DNA from: Mucor racemosus
Taxonomy: Eukaryota > Mucoromycota > Mucoromycetes > Mucorales > Mucoraceae
Length of the DNA: 64,000 bases
Assembly: GCA_027405735.1 (NCBI GenBank)
Contig: JAPEHQ010000013.1
Coordinates: 1 to 64,000, forward strand
Reading direction: 5' to 3'
The notes beneath the pieces were generated by a model. It worked only from the letters and a program-made list of their open reading frames with translations. It was not told the origin of the DNA and searched no databases. A program made the position numbers and the translations under genes. How positions within the stretch are numbered: the first letter of the stretch is position 1; each line of letters starts with the position of its first letter. Below are positions 1 through 10,712 of the stretch, in pieces.

Positions 1-102
1 CCCTAACCCTAACCCTAACCCTAACCCTAACCCTAACCCTAACCCTAACCCTAACCCTAACCCTAACCCTAACCCTAACCCTAACCCTAACCCTAACCCT
101 AA
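1..102. repeat. Telomere, 17 perfect CCCTAA units
   Basis: Seventeen uninterrupted CCCTAA units begin at base 1, which is the C-rich strand of a TTAGGG telomere. The first variant unit follows at 103-108 (CGCTAA) and the sequence then degenerates quickly. The window therefore starts at a true left chromosome end, with the G-rich strand running outward on the minus strand. Confidence 0.98.
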
Positions 103-739
103 CGCTAATTTTAACATTAACCCTAATTCTGATTCTAACCCTTATCTTAACTTTAATCTTAATCTTAACCTAATTCTAGTCTTATTCCCTAATCCTAGTC
201 CTTAGTTTGATTGTATCCTAATTTTTAATTCTAATCTCTTATATTATGCCTAGTCATTATATAACTCTTGTTTTTTTTTTGTATTATACTCTAAATATAT
301 TGCTATTATTATTTATTTATTATCTTGTTTATTTATTATTTTATTTCTTAGTTATAGTTTATATGTTTATATTATTGTTATGCTAGTTATTTATATTATT
401 TATTTGTTTATGTTATTTTTCTTTTCTGTTTATATATATATTTGTATCTTGTGTATTGTTATTTTTTATATTGTTTATCATCTTAATATGTTTATTTATT
501 GTTATGTTTTGTTTTGTTATTTGTAAATTTTTATCTTGTTTTGATTTTTGTTTAATTGTTATTATATACTTATATAATATCTTATATTGCCGAAGTCAAT
601 ATGTGATATTATATCTATTAATTATTTTTTTTTTTTTTTTTTTTTTTTTTTGTTTATGTTTGTTTGTGTTTTGTTTGTGTTTATATGTTTCTTAATTTGG
701 TAATTTTTTGTATTCCTAATTTGGTATTTTTATTTATTC

Positions 740-1100
740 TTGCATACTCATATGTACCTTAATTTCGATTCTGAATTCAATTATGCTATTTATTTTTGTC
801 TATCTATTCATTTTTTTTTTTTTTTTTTTTTTTCTCAAAATTATTTAGTTTACTCATTGCCTTTTGGCAACTCGTTTTACTTTTACTTTTACTCTCATTC
901 ATTGCCTTCGGCAATTCGTTTTATTTGCCAATATAAGATATTATATATACCTGATTTTCGATTGTGAATTCGATGGTGCTATTCATATTTCTCTATCTAT
1001 TCCTTTTTTTTTTTTTTTTTTTTCTCTCTCATGATTTTTTACTTACTCTCATTGCCTTCGGCAATTCGTTTTATTATTATTACCTTACATTCATTACCTT
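740..1100. repeat. Subtelomeric tandem unit with TTCG hairpin
   Basis: A unit of roughly 150-210 bp is repeated imperfectly. Each unit carries a CGATT-TGAATTC stretch, a CTATCTATTC stretch, a T run of about 20, then a word able to fold as a hairpin with a C(TTCG)G loop. Perfect copies of the 15-base hairpin word lie at 901-915 and 1051-1065, exactly 150 bp apart, and a weaker version lies at about 855-870. Confidence 0.6.
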
Positions 1101-1199
1101 TGGTTTATTTATTTATTTATTTTTTTACCTTCCTTTTGTTTGCTTGTTTATCTTTTAATTGTTTATATTTATATTATAATACAATCTTTTTTCTCTCAT

Positions 1200-1400
1200 A
1201 TTTTTTATTTCCTAATTTTGGCTCTTTTATCTTTTATTTCCTAATTTGGTTCTTTTATCTTTTATTTCCTAATTTGGTTCTTTTTTATCTTTTTTTTCCT
1301 AATTTGGTTCATTCTTTTATCTTTATTTTTTTCCTAATTTGTTTCATTTTATCTTTTATTTCCTAATTTGTTTCGCTTTTATCTTTTATTTCCTAATTAT
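1200..1400. repeat. ~25-bp minisatellite
   Basis: Seven or so consecutive copies of a T-rich unit with the core TTTCCTAATTTGGTTC separated by TTTTATCTTTTAT-like spacers. It is probably derived from degenerate telomere-strand DNA (CCTAA core), but unit length and register are regular. Confidence 0.7.
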
Positions 1401-1867
1401 CTTTATTTGTTTGTTTATCCTTTTATTTATTTCGTTATTTAGCATTTCTTTTCCTAATTTGTTATCTTTTATTTGTATATTTATTTATTTATCTTCTTTA
1501 TATTTGTTTGTTTGTTTATCTTTTTATTTATTTATTTATTTAACCCCTAGTCTTAACCCTAACCTTAACCCCAATCCTAACCCTAACCCTCCTTTTATTT
1601 TTTTTTATCCTGAACCCTGATTCTAACTATAATCGCTGTTATATTTTTTTTTATTCTCTATTTTCACTTCTTCTTTTACTTACTTATATCATATCCTTCT
1701 ATCTTACTTACCACCTTACTTTAGCCCCGTTTCTTTCTTATAACCAAATATTTGAATGTAAAATCATTTTTAACTTTTTATTAAGTTCTCTTTTCTTGGA
1801 TAGTGTGTCAAATTATAATTAATTACCATTTCTAAATACCAGCTCTCTAAAATTCGACTTGGTTTTT

Positions 1868-2043
1868 TTAAAACTTTAAAATTTTTAATTCTTCAAGTTC
1901 TTCTGTTTGTTCAAAATCACATATAGAAACAATGTATTCTTGATGATCAAAATTATCAACGTCGATTTCTTCGTAGTCATAAACCTTGTCTCCACCCTCT
2001 GAGTCGTATTTGTCTGATTCGTCATTTGCATCAAATTCGTCTG

Positions 2044-2097
<54 letters not shown>

Positions 2098-4406
2098 GGT
2101 GGTGGTGGTCTATCTGGCGTTGTTGTAGTTCAGTTGAATGGCCTTGATATTGAGCTACACCTTCATATCTACCTTGAAGTCTAACTTCACTATCAATATC
2201 GTTTTGAATTTGACCTTCGCCTCCTTCATTAATTTCAACTTCAAAGTTCTCATCTTCTTCACTTTCAACTTCATTATCCTCATTTTCTGCTTCATTGCCT
2301 TCCCTCTCACTACCATTCTCTGGATAATTGATTTAAAAAAAAACGATACAATTAATATACAATAAATCATCCTAATCATGTATCCTACCTTCTTTTTGAA
2401 CGTTGATAATTTCTTCTTTTATAAAAATAGCATAGAGTATAGTTGCTCTAAAGCAAAAAAAAACCATGATTGCATGTACTTTTGTCATATCTCTAATAAA
2501 TTTATATCCACTATCGTGATCCAGAAACCGAAGTTTGCAATACGTATATCTTGATGTTTTCATTGAAATACTACCAACAATGTTTGTCTGCAATGGATTT
2601 TGATGGCAGATAATGCTCATATTTAAATCAAAAAGTAATAACTCCATAACAATTTCGTTCGGATTATCTTTTTTTGCTTCACACAGTAGTTTTTGTAATT
2701 TTTGCTTTTGTTCGCTGTTCATGATCCTTTTTTAATCGAAAAACCAAAATTCTACTGCATTTTTCTTCATCACTCTCTTGATTTATAGTTCTTGCAAGCA
2801 TCATAATCATATTGGCCCAATGATCTGCATATTGCTTCAAACTTGCAACTTCAAAAGATCCCAATCCACGAGTAACCAAACTAATTAATAAAACGTCAAC
2901 TTTTTTTTGTTTTTTTGTTAGTATTATATATATCCCTTGCCTTTGAGCATTCATTGATTTGACTTTTTGTCGCCAAAAGTAACCATCAGATGTTTTTATC
3001 ATCTTGTTGTTAATTCTTGAGAAAAATTTGTGAATAATTTTTCTGATATGATCGTATGATGGACAAACAGTTTGTGTTTCTCTGGATACAAACAAGTACA
3101 GCATCTTACGCAAATCCAAATCACTTCTTTTTTCTTCTGTTGAAAACTCTGCATAAAATTCGTTCAATTTGAAGTATTCTATAAAAGAATTGTTAAGTTT
3201 ATCTCTGTGGTCGCATATATCTGCATCATTGCCGTAATCATTCAGTATAGTCATCTGCCTAGCATATTCATTATTACCGAATAACTGTTGCCGTTTCTTT
3301 TGGCCAGACACCGAGAGACAATGTTCTAGTTGTTGGCTCTACATTGTTGTGTTTAATATAAAAAAAATTGATATCGCAAATATTTTTTTTACTCACTTTG
3401 ATACAATAGTATTTTGCTCGATTATTGTTGAAAACGGTTTGTAGTTTTCTAGTAAATATGTAATCTTCTAATTCAATATATTCATGGTTCATTCTGAAAT
3501 GTCACTTCATGGTCAATAACGATGTTGTTGCATAGAAATTACTATCTTGGCATATTGAGCAAACATGTCCATTTTGAATAGCTAATACCGAAATTTCATC
3601 CAATTCCAAAATTGTTGGACAGAAATACTTTCCCATGTTTTCTCTATCAATAGCACCAGCATCTATTATTTTTTTTTAAAATCCATCCTGGATATAGTAC
3701 GTGATTTTTTTTCAAAGAAATGCCCATTTTTTTTCATGTGGGTCCAAGTTGCTTTTGGTTCAATTGCAATTCTACATAAAAGACATATAATTGCATCAGA
3801 TTTGCGATGGATAAGCAAACCAAAGTCGTTATAGAAATCAAGAATGTAATCTTGATCTATTGAAATATTATTTAGTACAATATATGTGTTTCCGTTAAAT
3901 TAAACCCACAGAACCGAGAAATTTGGGTATCACCCTGGAAATTGATCGTCTCCTCAACATTGTCTTTATCCTCCTCTGTATTTTCAACATCCTCTTCATC
4001 TAGTTCTTGGGGCGTTTGCTCGTTGTTCGTCGTTGGCATATTTTGATTGAAATTGCTTTCAACTAATAAATCTGCTTCTGGGTTGATATTATTGCCAACC
4101 TGCATTGCAGCATTGTCATTACTGTTTTCAGATTGTTTATTATAAACAAGCCCTTGACAGCTTCTGACGTGATTAGGCACATTTCTGGGTAATTGTCTTG
4201 CAAACCCACATGGACAATGGAAACATCCATCTTCCTTTCTAAATAATTGAAGACTTTCATATGTGTTTTATTTTTTAAAGAAAAAGTTTAAATCAATACT
4301 TTCGCAACAGTAATAATCCTATTTCCCATAATTTCAGTGTTGATTGTCCTACAAACAACGATTTATTTGATGAATGGCTCTTTTCAAAGAACTCAAAGTA
4401 TGTCAT
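1868..4406 (-). pseudogene. OrsD-type (PF12013-like) zinc-finger protein, disrupted
   Basis: I do not know its role; the family is named after OrsD of a polyketide cluster, and related domains occur in large subtelomeric fungal proteins (family knowledge). Best model: start at 4406, exons 4300-4406, 3934-4238, 3855 to 3397, 3338 to 2389 and 1868-2319, with phase kept across introns 4239-4299, 3856-3933, 3339-3396 and 2320-2388. N-terminal finger CPCGF-RNVPNHVRSC, then the OrsD signature (LDFYNDFGLLIHRK, IICLLC, TWTHMKKNGH) and a second finger GHVCSICQ-xn-H-FRMNH. The last exon is acidic with seven His and a long Gln tract (about 2046-2105). Lesions: an A9 run (3669-3677) shifts frame, TGA replaces an Arg codon in MK*HFRMNH (about 3508), and an A6 run near 2734 shifts frame. 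The homopolymer shifts could be sequencing errors; the nonsense codon could not. Confidence 0.75.
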
Positions 4407-4662
4407 ATATAACTATCTTGTCCTTGTTGGCTTTTTGTTCAAGTATTTTTATCTCAAAGAAATTTAAACTAAACCATCAAACTATATTCTAACATCAATA
4501 AATAAACTGTTTCCTACTACAACAGCTAATGTAATAAATGATTCTCAAGTATAATAATATCATCCATCAATTCCTCTTCTATCCTTTTAAAATCCATCAA
4601 ACAAAAACGTATTTCAATCATCATCACCCAGCAGTATACCACTACTTTACATATTGTTTATT

Positions 4663-5933
4663 TTATTCTTCTCCTTCTATAACATATATACCATCTACAA
4701 TTGCAGCATCCATTAGCTTATCAGCTAATTGACTTTCTGCTACATTATAGATGTTCTCTACATTTTCCTCGTTGACATTCTTATAAAAAAGAGAAAACAA
4801 AATAATGAGTGCTCGTATATCTCATTCCATCATCATAAATCCATACACCCTTCGTTACCTTTAAAATAAAATCTTTTGAAAACACTTCTGGAATTACCAA
4901 AGCAAACAATCCCACTCTATCAGCCAGTATCTTACACTTTTTGCAATGCAGACCAAAATTAGTTCCTTCACCTGGGGTTTTGAAAGATTCTATCATATCA
5001 ATAGTGTTAAGTTGCTATGTATTTCTTTAGCAGCAATGCATTTTTAGTACTTCTCAATATTGCATAAATATGCTTGATCTGCTTTCTTTTACTCTCTAAT
5101 GTGTCGAATCCACTATTAGCGTTATCCACCTTATCTGCTATTGTTTTTGCAATGCTGTATGCTCTAAAATTTTCGGTAGTCTTTTTAGTTGTGGCATCCA
5201 AATAGCAAACAATTGCATCCTGCAAATCAATGGGTATTCCTTGAAGATCCACTATATTAGCAACATCTCTATTTTCTAAGCTATTACTGGCTTGAAGGAT
5301 TAAAGTAAACCTTTCCTTTACGACTTTTCTTAATTTCTCCTCATCTCCAAAAAACAAATGAAAGTCTAAATAGAATTGTGGATGAGACACATGTAGAGTT
5401 GAGCAATGTTATATATGCTTACTTTCATATGCATGATTTGATAGTCTGTTTTTAATCCAGCCCATGTTGATATGTTGCTTTTTATTTTTATTTTGAACTC
5501 TTTTTCTAGGTCTTTTCAATGTTCGTTCATGAGTTACAATGATATCGTTGCCATCATCTTCAACTATACTTTGCTCTTCATCCTCTTCCATCCCTTGTAT
5601 TGGTCTCATCATTGCAAGTTCTGGAATTTCAAAGACATCTTCATCACTTTCTTCGATACTAATAACTGAAGTAGCTTCTTTGTTCATATCATTTTGTATC
5701 TCTCTAAATGCGTCAACAATATCATTTTTTAACTGTATTCCTACAGTATCTAGTAGATTAATGCCATTTTAGTTCAATTCATATAAAAAACATATGCCAG
5801 ACTTACACGTAGAAATTGCTTCAAACGCTGATATTATTTGAAACGCGAGCTCCACCTCGTTTTCATGATTATAGAACGGATCATCCTCTACTTTTTCGCG
5901 TAATTTAGCAAAAATTCTTCTGTATGATTCCAT
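4663..5933 (-). CDS. Unknown 342-aa subtelomeric protein, 5 exons
   Basis: Not recognised. ATG at 5933, stop at 4663-4665. Exons 5807-5933, 5423-5749, 5051-5365, 4847-4989, 4663-4779; introns 57, 57, 61 and 67 nt, all keeping phase, giving 342 residues. The third intron has a weak donor (GTACTA) and the fourth donor (GTATGG) could be GTAACG instead. Residues about 65-115 are acidic, followed by a basic stretch KRPRKRVQNKNKK that looks like a nuclear signal. The second half is helical and charged, with one CKKC pair near residue 280. It lies 256 bp upstream of the OrsD-like pseudogene on the same strand and less than 6 kb from the telomere, so a link to that gene or to chromosome-end biology is possible but only inferred from position. 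Unlike its neighbour, no disruption is visible. Confidence 0.6.
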
Positions 5934-6059
5934 AATCTAAAGTATATGTTGTCGGTTAATATGTAATATCTTTATAATATATATATCGATCCTTACTAGA
6001 GTTGAAGTGCGTATTTTAATATTTAAAAAGAAATATCAGAAAAAGAAAACGCTACAAAT

Positions 6060-8030
6060 AAAAAATAGAAGAGCATGCCTTTTTATGAGAAGTATGTGAG
6101 ACAACGGTACCTGAAATGATTGATTTTTGGGAGTATGTTTTACCTTGGTGAGCATTTCTCACGCAAAAATGCTTATAAAACCTAATCCTTTCAAAAATAG
6201 GTGCGTGTTAATACTAGATAGCCCTTTAAAGTTTCAAAAATTATTTGCAATACTCATAGAACTGAGAAATTAAAACATAGCGTACGCTATTTTTCGAAGA
6301 GTATGTTCGACAACGGTATCTGAAATGACTAATTTTTGGGAGTATGTTTTACTTTGGTGAGCATTTCTCAAGCAAAGATGCTTATAAAAACTAATCCTTT
6401 CAAATATAGGTGCATGTTCATACCAGCCAGCACTTTAAAGTTTTAAAAATTAATTTCAATATTCATAGTACCGAGAAATTAAAAAATACAGCACGCTGTA
6501 TTTTGAGGAGCATGTTGGACAACGGTATCTGAAATGGCTCAATCTTGGGAGTATATTTTACTTTGTTGAGCATTTCTCAAGCAAAAATTCTTAAAAAAAC
6601 TAATCTTTTTGAGTGTAGGTGCATGTTCATATCAGACAGCTTTTTAAAGTTTTAAAAATTAATTTCAATACTCATAGTACCGAGAAATTAAAAAATACAG
6701 CACGCTATATTTTGAGGAGTATGTTGAACAACGGTATCTGAAATGACTAATTTTTGGGAGTATGTTTTGCTTTGGTGGGCATTTCTCGAGCAAAGATGCT
6801 TATAAAAATCAATCCTTTCAAATATAGGTGCATGTTCATACCAGACAGCACTTTAAAGTTTTAAAAATCAACTTCAATACTCATAGTACCTAGAAATTAA
6901 AAAATAGAGTACACTGTATTTTGAGGAGCATGTCTTTTTATGAGGAGTATGTGGGACAACGGTACCTGAAATGACTCAATCTTGGGAGTATGTTTTACTT
7001 TGTTGAGCATTTCTGAAGCAAAGATGCTTAAAAAAACTAATCCTTTCAAATATAGGTGCATGTTCATATCAGACAGCACTTTAACACTTTAAAAATTAAT
7101 TTCAATATTCATAGAACCGAGAAATTAAAAAATACAGCACGCTGTATTTTGAGGAGCATGTTGGACAACGGTATCTGAAATGACTTAATCTTGGGAGTAT
7201 GTTTTACTTTGGTGAGCATTTCTCAAGCAAAGATGCTTAAAAAAACTAATCCTTTCAAATATAGGTGCATGTTCATATCAGACAGCACTTTAACACTTTA
7301 AAAATTAATTTCAATATTCATAGAACCGAGAAATTAAAAAATACAGCACGCTGTATTTTGAGGAGCATGTTGGACAACGGTATCTGAAATGATTAATTCT
7401 TGGGAGTATGTTTTACTTTGTTGAGCATTTCTCAAGCAAAAATGCTTAAAAAAACTAATCTTTTCAAAAGTAGGTGCATGTTCATACAAGATAGCCCTCT
7501 AAAGTTTTAAAAATCAATTTCAATACTCATAATATCGAGAAATTAAAAAATAGCGTACGCTATTTTTTTAGGAGTATGTTTTAGGAGTATGTTTTCAAAT
7601 CGGGGAGTAACAATAGCTAGTCATTTACGAAAAGATGAGTACAGGTGCATGTTCATATCAGACAGCACTTTAACACTTTAAAAATTAATTTCAATATTCA
7701 TAGAACCGAGAAATTAAAAAATACAGCACGCTGTATTTTGAGGAGCATGTTGGACAACGGTATCTGAAATGACTTAATCTTGGGAGTATGTTTTACTTTG
7801 GTGAGCATTTCTCAAGCAAAGATGCTTAAAAAAACTAATCCTTTCAAAATTAGGTGCATGTTCATACAAGATAGCCCTCTAAAGTTTTAAAAATCAATTT
7901 CAATACTCATAATATCGAGAAATTAAAAAATAGCGTACGCTATTTTTTTAGAAGTATGTTTTAGGAGCATGTTTTCAAATCGGGGAGTAACAATAGGTAG
8001 TCATTTACGAAAAGATGAGTACAGGCGAAG
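6060..8030. repeat. ~209-bp subtelomeric satellite array
   Basis: The anchor CAACGGTAYCTGAAATG occurs at 6102, 6311, 6520, 6729, 6957, 7166, 7375 and 7755; spacings are 209, 209, 209, 228, 209, 209 and 380. Each unit has two inverted repeats: AGCATTT...AAATGCT (7-8 bp arms around CTCAAGC) and a longer one in the form AAATACAGC-AC-GCTGTATTT or AAATAGCGTACGCTATTT. The last units contain an extra block (AATCGGGGAGTAACAATAG, near 7598 and 7978) that makes a 380-bp higher-order unit. No reading frame is conserved. Confidence 0.9.
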
Positions 8031-8139
8031 GTATGGATAGTCATTTACATAATACTGGTTACAGGTTAGTTATTAGAAATTTGAGCTCCCTGATTTTGAA
8101 AATTGGCAACGACTTTTTTTTTTTTTTTTTTTACCAAAT

Positions 8140-8408
8140 TGTAATGATCTGTAATTATGAACTAGTAGCAAAGTTATTTAATATTCTTATAAATAATATC
8201 CTAGTTATTATAAATTTGCAATCAGTGGATTGATGGAGTTTGGTTTTCTTATTGGTAAGATTATATATTTATTACTGAATAAAAGTAAAGGGAGAGTAAT
8301 AAGGCAGATAATTTTACGAGGGTTCATGTAATCATTTCCTTCTAGTATTTATGTAAGGATTGAGGCAAGATTTTGCACGAATGAAATTAAAATGTTTGGC
8401 TCATTACT
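8140..8408 (+). mobile_element. Solo LTR, family L1, TSD CAAAT
   Basis: A 269-bp sequence beginning TGTAATGATC and ending TCATTACT is flanked by CAAAT at 8135-8139 and 8409-8413. It aligns over its length with 43220-43491, which has different 5-bp flanks. Ends, size, flanking duplication and a TATA-like stretch fit a solo LTR left by recombination. The last base is T where the other copy has the expected A. Confidence 0.85.
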
Positions 8409-8413
8409 CAAAT

Positions 8414-9604
8414 GCAGTTCATTTAATTATCATTCATAATTATATAAAATTTCAGTTAATTAGCAGCATCCCTTTTCTTCCATCTCTTTTTTATACTTAT
8501 AATAATATGAATATAAAAAAGCATTTGCAGTATGTATCCAGCTGTTATGATCTAGTTACATCGCATAAGCAATTCGCATATATAAATAGCAACCAAGAAC
8601 GGATCAATTGCACATTAGTGAATTTATCTGTTCTTTCTTTTCCCTTTTTATATTTATAACCACAATCCAAATAAGTATATATTATTGCTTATTTATCATT
8701 GTTGCTTATAACCAATTACTATATAATCCCATATAATCAATCATAGGTAATAATCGGATACTAGTAATAGCAATTACAATTAGTAATACCAACCTCTCAT
8801 AACCAATCATAGAATCAAATTCATTCATATAATCCTCCATATTATATATCCAGTTTGACAGCCAATTGATATAATACACCAGCTATGGCTACAGAGCCTC
8901 ACACCTTAATTTTCAATGGAAATCGATGGATTACTCGTAAATCATGTGTAAAGCGATGGTATATAGCTTATTAATAGTCATATGCACAAGTTCTTATTGC
9001 AAATCTAAGGATAGTACGTTTGAGCCAAGTTTTCACCAATTCCTTTGTAGAATATCTAATGATAGAAAATGGGATCATTGACCAAAGCTCCTTGCTATAT
9101 TTAAGCTACACGTTGATAAAGGATTTATTTGCATCACCAGGAATGTAAACGCAGTATATCTCGTTTGTCTATGCAATAAAAGTTGCTTTACTATATTCTG
9201 GTATTTTTAAATCTTTCTCAAAACTGAACTTGTCTAGCATTACCAATGTTTTTTTTTCTAGGAAATGTTATTCACTGTTCACTGGAATTTTGAATCGCTT
9301 ATTCTCATAATACTCTACAAGGCCACAATTTGGTTAGCGCTATAATACTTGTATATCAATTTTTGTTTCTCTTCAAACGCATATATCAAAGACGGCATGA
9401 TCTTGTATTCAACTATATGCTATTAAACATACAATTTCATACGGATGGTATTCGAGGTCTGGCAGTGTCAATATCATTGATCTATTGCAAGTAATATTCT
9501 AAGGTGACTGGTACATGTTACTTGTTTTCTTCGTTTTTTATCGCTTTTTTTTCTTTGATCAAAGGCTCTAATTCAAATTTACCCTTAATTAGCATCAAAC
9601 TATA
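8414..9604. other. No gene recognised; possible decayed coding
   Basis: AT-rich. An open stretch from an ATG at 8886 runs only about 30 codons, and frames around 9000-9200 read for 50-60 codons with interruptions. No family is recognisable and no intron pattern repairs the frames. The final 100 bases hold the promoter region of the GCIP-like gene. Confidence 0.4.
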
Positions 9605-10659
9605 ATGTCTACAGAAGATGATTTTCAAGGTAATGATTCGCCAATGTCTATACAACAAGATATTGACTAGCTATTGACAGACAAGCTCAAGGCATGTTGC
9701 AAAATGTGCATTGTGTATCTTGAAGATTTGAAAAAGAATAGAGATGTTGAGATGCCAGACTTCAACACCGTTTCATTTCAAGAAACCATGGGTAAACAAG
9801 CAAATACATGATCCTACATAAATCACATTATTAACATGTAATTTAATTAGCTAACCTTGGAAAAATTCTTTCACATAATGCCACCAAATTCACTCTATCT
9901 TGCAAGCCTCCTCGCAAACCTGAAGATTCGATCCAAATGATTAGTGAGATGAGTAATACATTGTATCGTATTGTTGGATTTTATAATACAGTACCTGATC
10001 ATAGTGGTAAAATGTACAAAGCAGCTTATCGATCCATTACTCGAGATTTATTACATGGCATCATCAGTTTGTGTACAAGTTTTATGTCTGAGGAAAATAA
10101 AAAGGAACATCAAATATCCTTTATGGTACCAACTGCTGCTCTTTGGGAATCCTGCAAAGAAATGGAAAAACTACCTAAAAACAACAAGGATGCAGTTTTA
10201 TCTGCTTGGAGTCGCTTGCAAGATACATTAAAGGATGCTAAATCTGAAGTACATGAAATTGCATCTGGGCAAGATAAATCTGAAGGATTTGATGATAACG
10301 AAGAGGAAGATGAGGAAACAGATCTTAGCCCAGAGGAATTAGAGATAGCTAAACAATGCGCTAAATTAGTTGATATGGCAGTTTTTGTCATGCAAAAAAT
10401 TGAACGTCGTTGTATTCGTGAAAATCAACAACCTTCATCAAAATGGTTAGATGATATTTATGATTGCGCTCAAAAATTAGTTGACGAGACAGACATGTTG
10501 GTATCACAAATTTACGATGAAGATGCCATGACTATGAGGGAAGAAGTTGTAAAGTATATTGATCAATCCAAAGCACTTGTTCATCTTGCTAAGCAACAAG
10601 CAGAGGAAGAACATGCTGCATGGTTTGCAATGTGTGAAAATAAATATGATTCCATGTAG
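9605..10659 (+). CDS. GCIP / cyclin-D1-binding-protein-like
   Basis: Exons 9605-9629, 9681-9791 and 9851-10659 (introns 51 and 59 nt, both phase 1) give 314 aa. The first intron is needed because the unspliced frame has a TAG at about 9668; splicing joins MSTEDDFQ to DKLKACCKM. The C-terminal 240 residues match my recollection of the GCIP family (CCNDBP1): all-helical, with [15 protein letters not shown], a central acidic linker ([11 protein letters not shown]) and a [26 protein letters not shown] block. In animals the family binds D-type cyclins and bHLH factors; the fungal role is not established, so function is inferred only at family level. It is convergent with LRG1: the two stop codons are 53 bp apart, so 3' UTRs must overlap. 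Confidence 0.8.
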
Positions 10660-10712
10660 AATTTATTACAGTAGTATATAATACATAAATTGATTTTGTG
10701 AGGGTATAAATA

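Larger units (their letters stand above)
103..1867. repeat. T-rich degenerate subtelomere
   Basis: Very T-rich plus strand with decaying telomere-like words near 105-200 and a second cluster of CCTAAC/CTTAAC variants at about 1550-1610. Long T runs occur near 628, 811 and 1003. Reading frames here are low-complexity Phe/Leu/Tyr strings produced by the T-rich strand and are not genes. No convincing coding signal before the OrsD-like pseudogene, whose stop codon is at 1868. Confidence 0.8.

Noticed and set aside
456..1620. Several open frames of 60-110 codons in the subtelomere
   Set aside because: They are Phe/Leu/Tyr strings from a T-rich strand, overlap in different frames and follow tandem repeats.
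3339..3396. Frame break in the OrsD-like gene counted as a lesion
   Set aside because: It is a normal 58-nt phase-0 intron (GTGAGT...TAG).
6060..8030. CRISPR-like array
   Set aside because: Units are 209 bp and repeat throughout their length; there are no short repeats with unique spacers, and the host is a eukaryote.
8886..9200. Small gene upstream of the GCIP-like gene
   Set aside because: ATG frame closes after about 30 codons and the following open stretches are in other frames without plausible splice sites or a known family.
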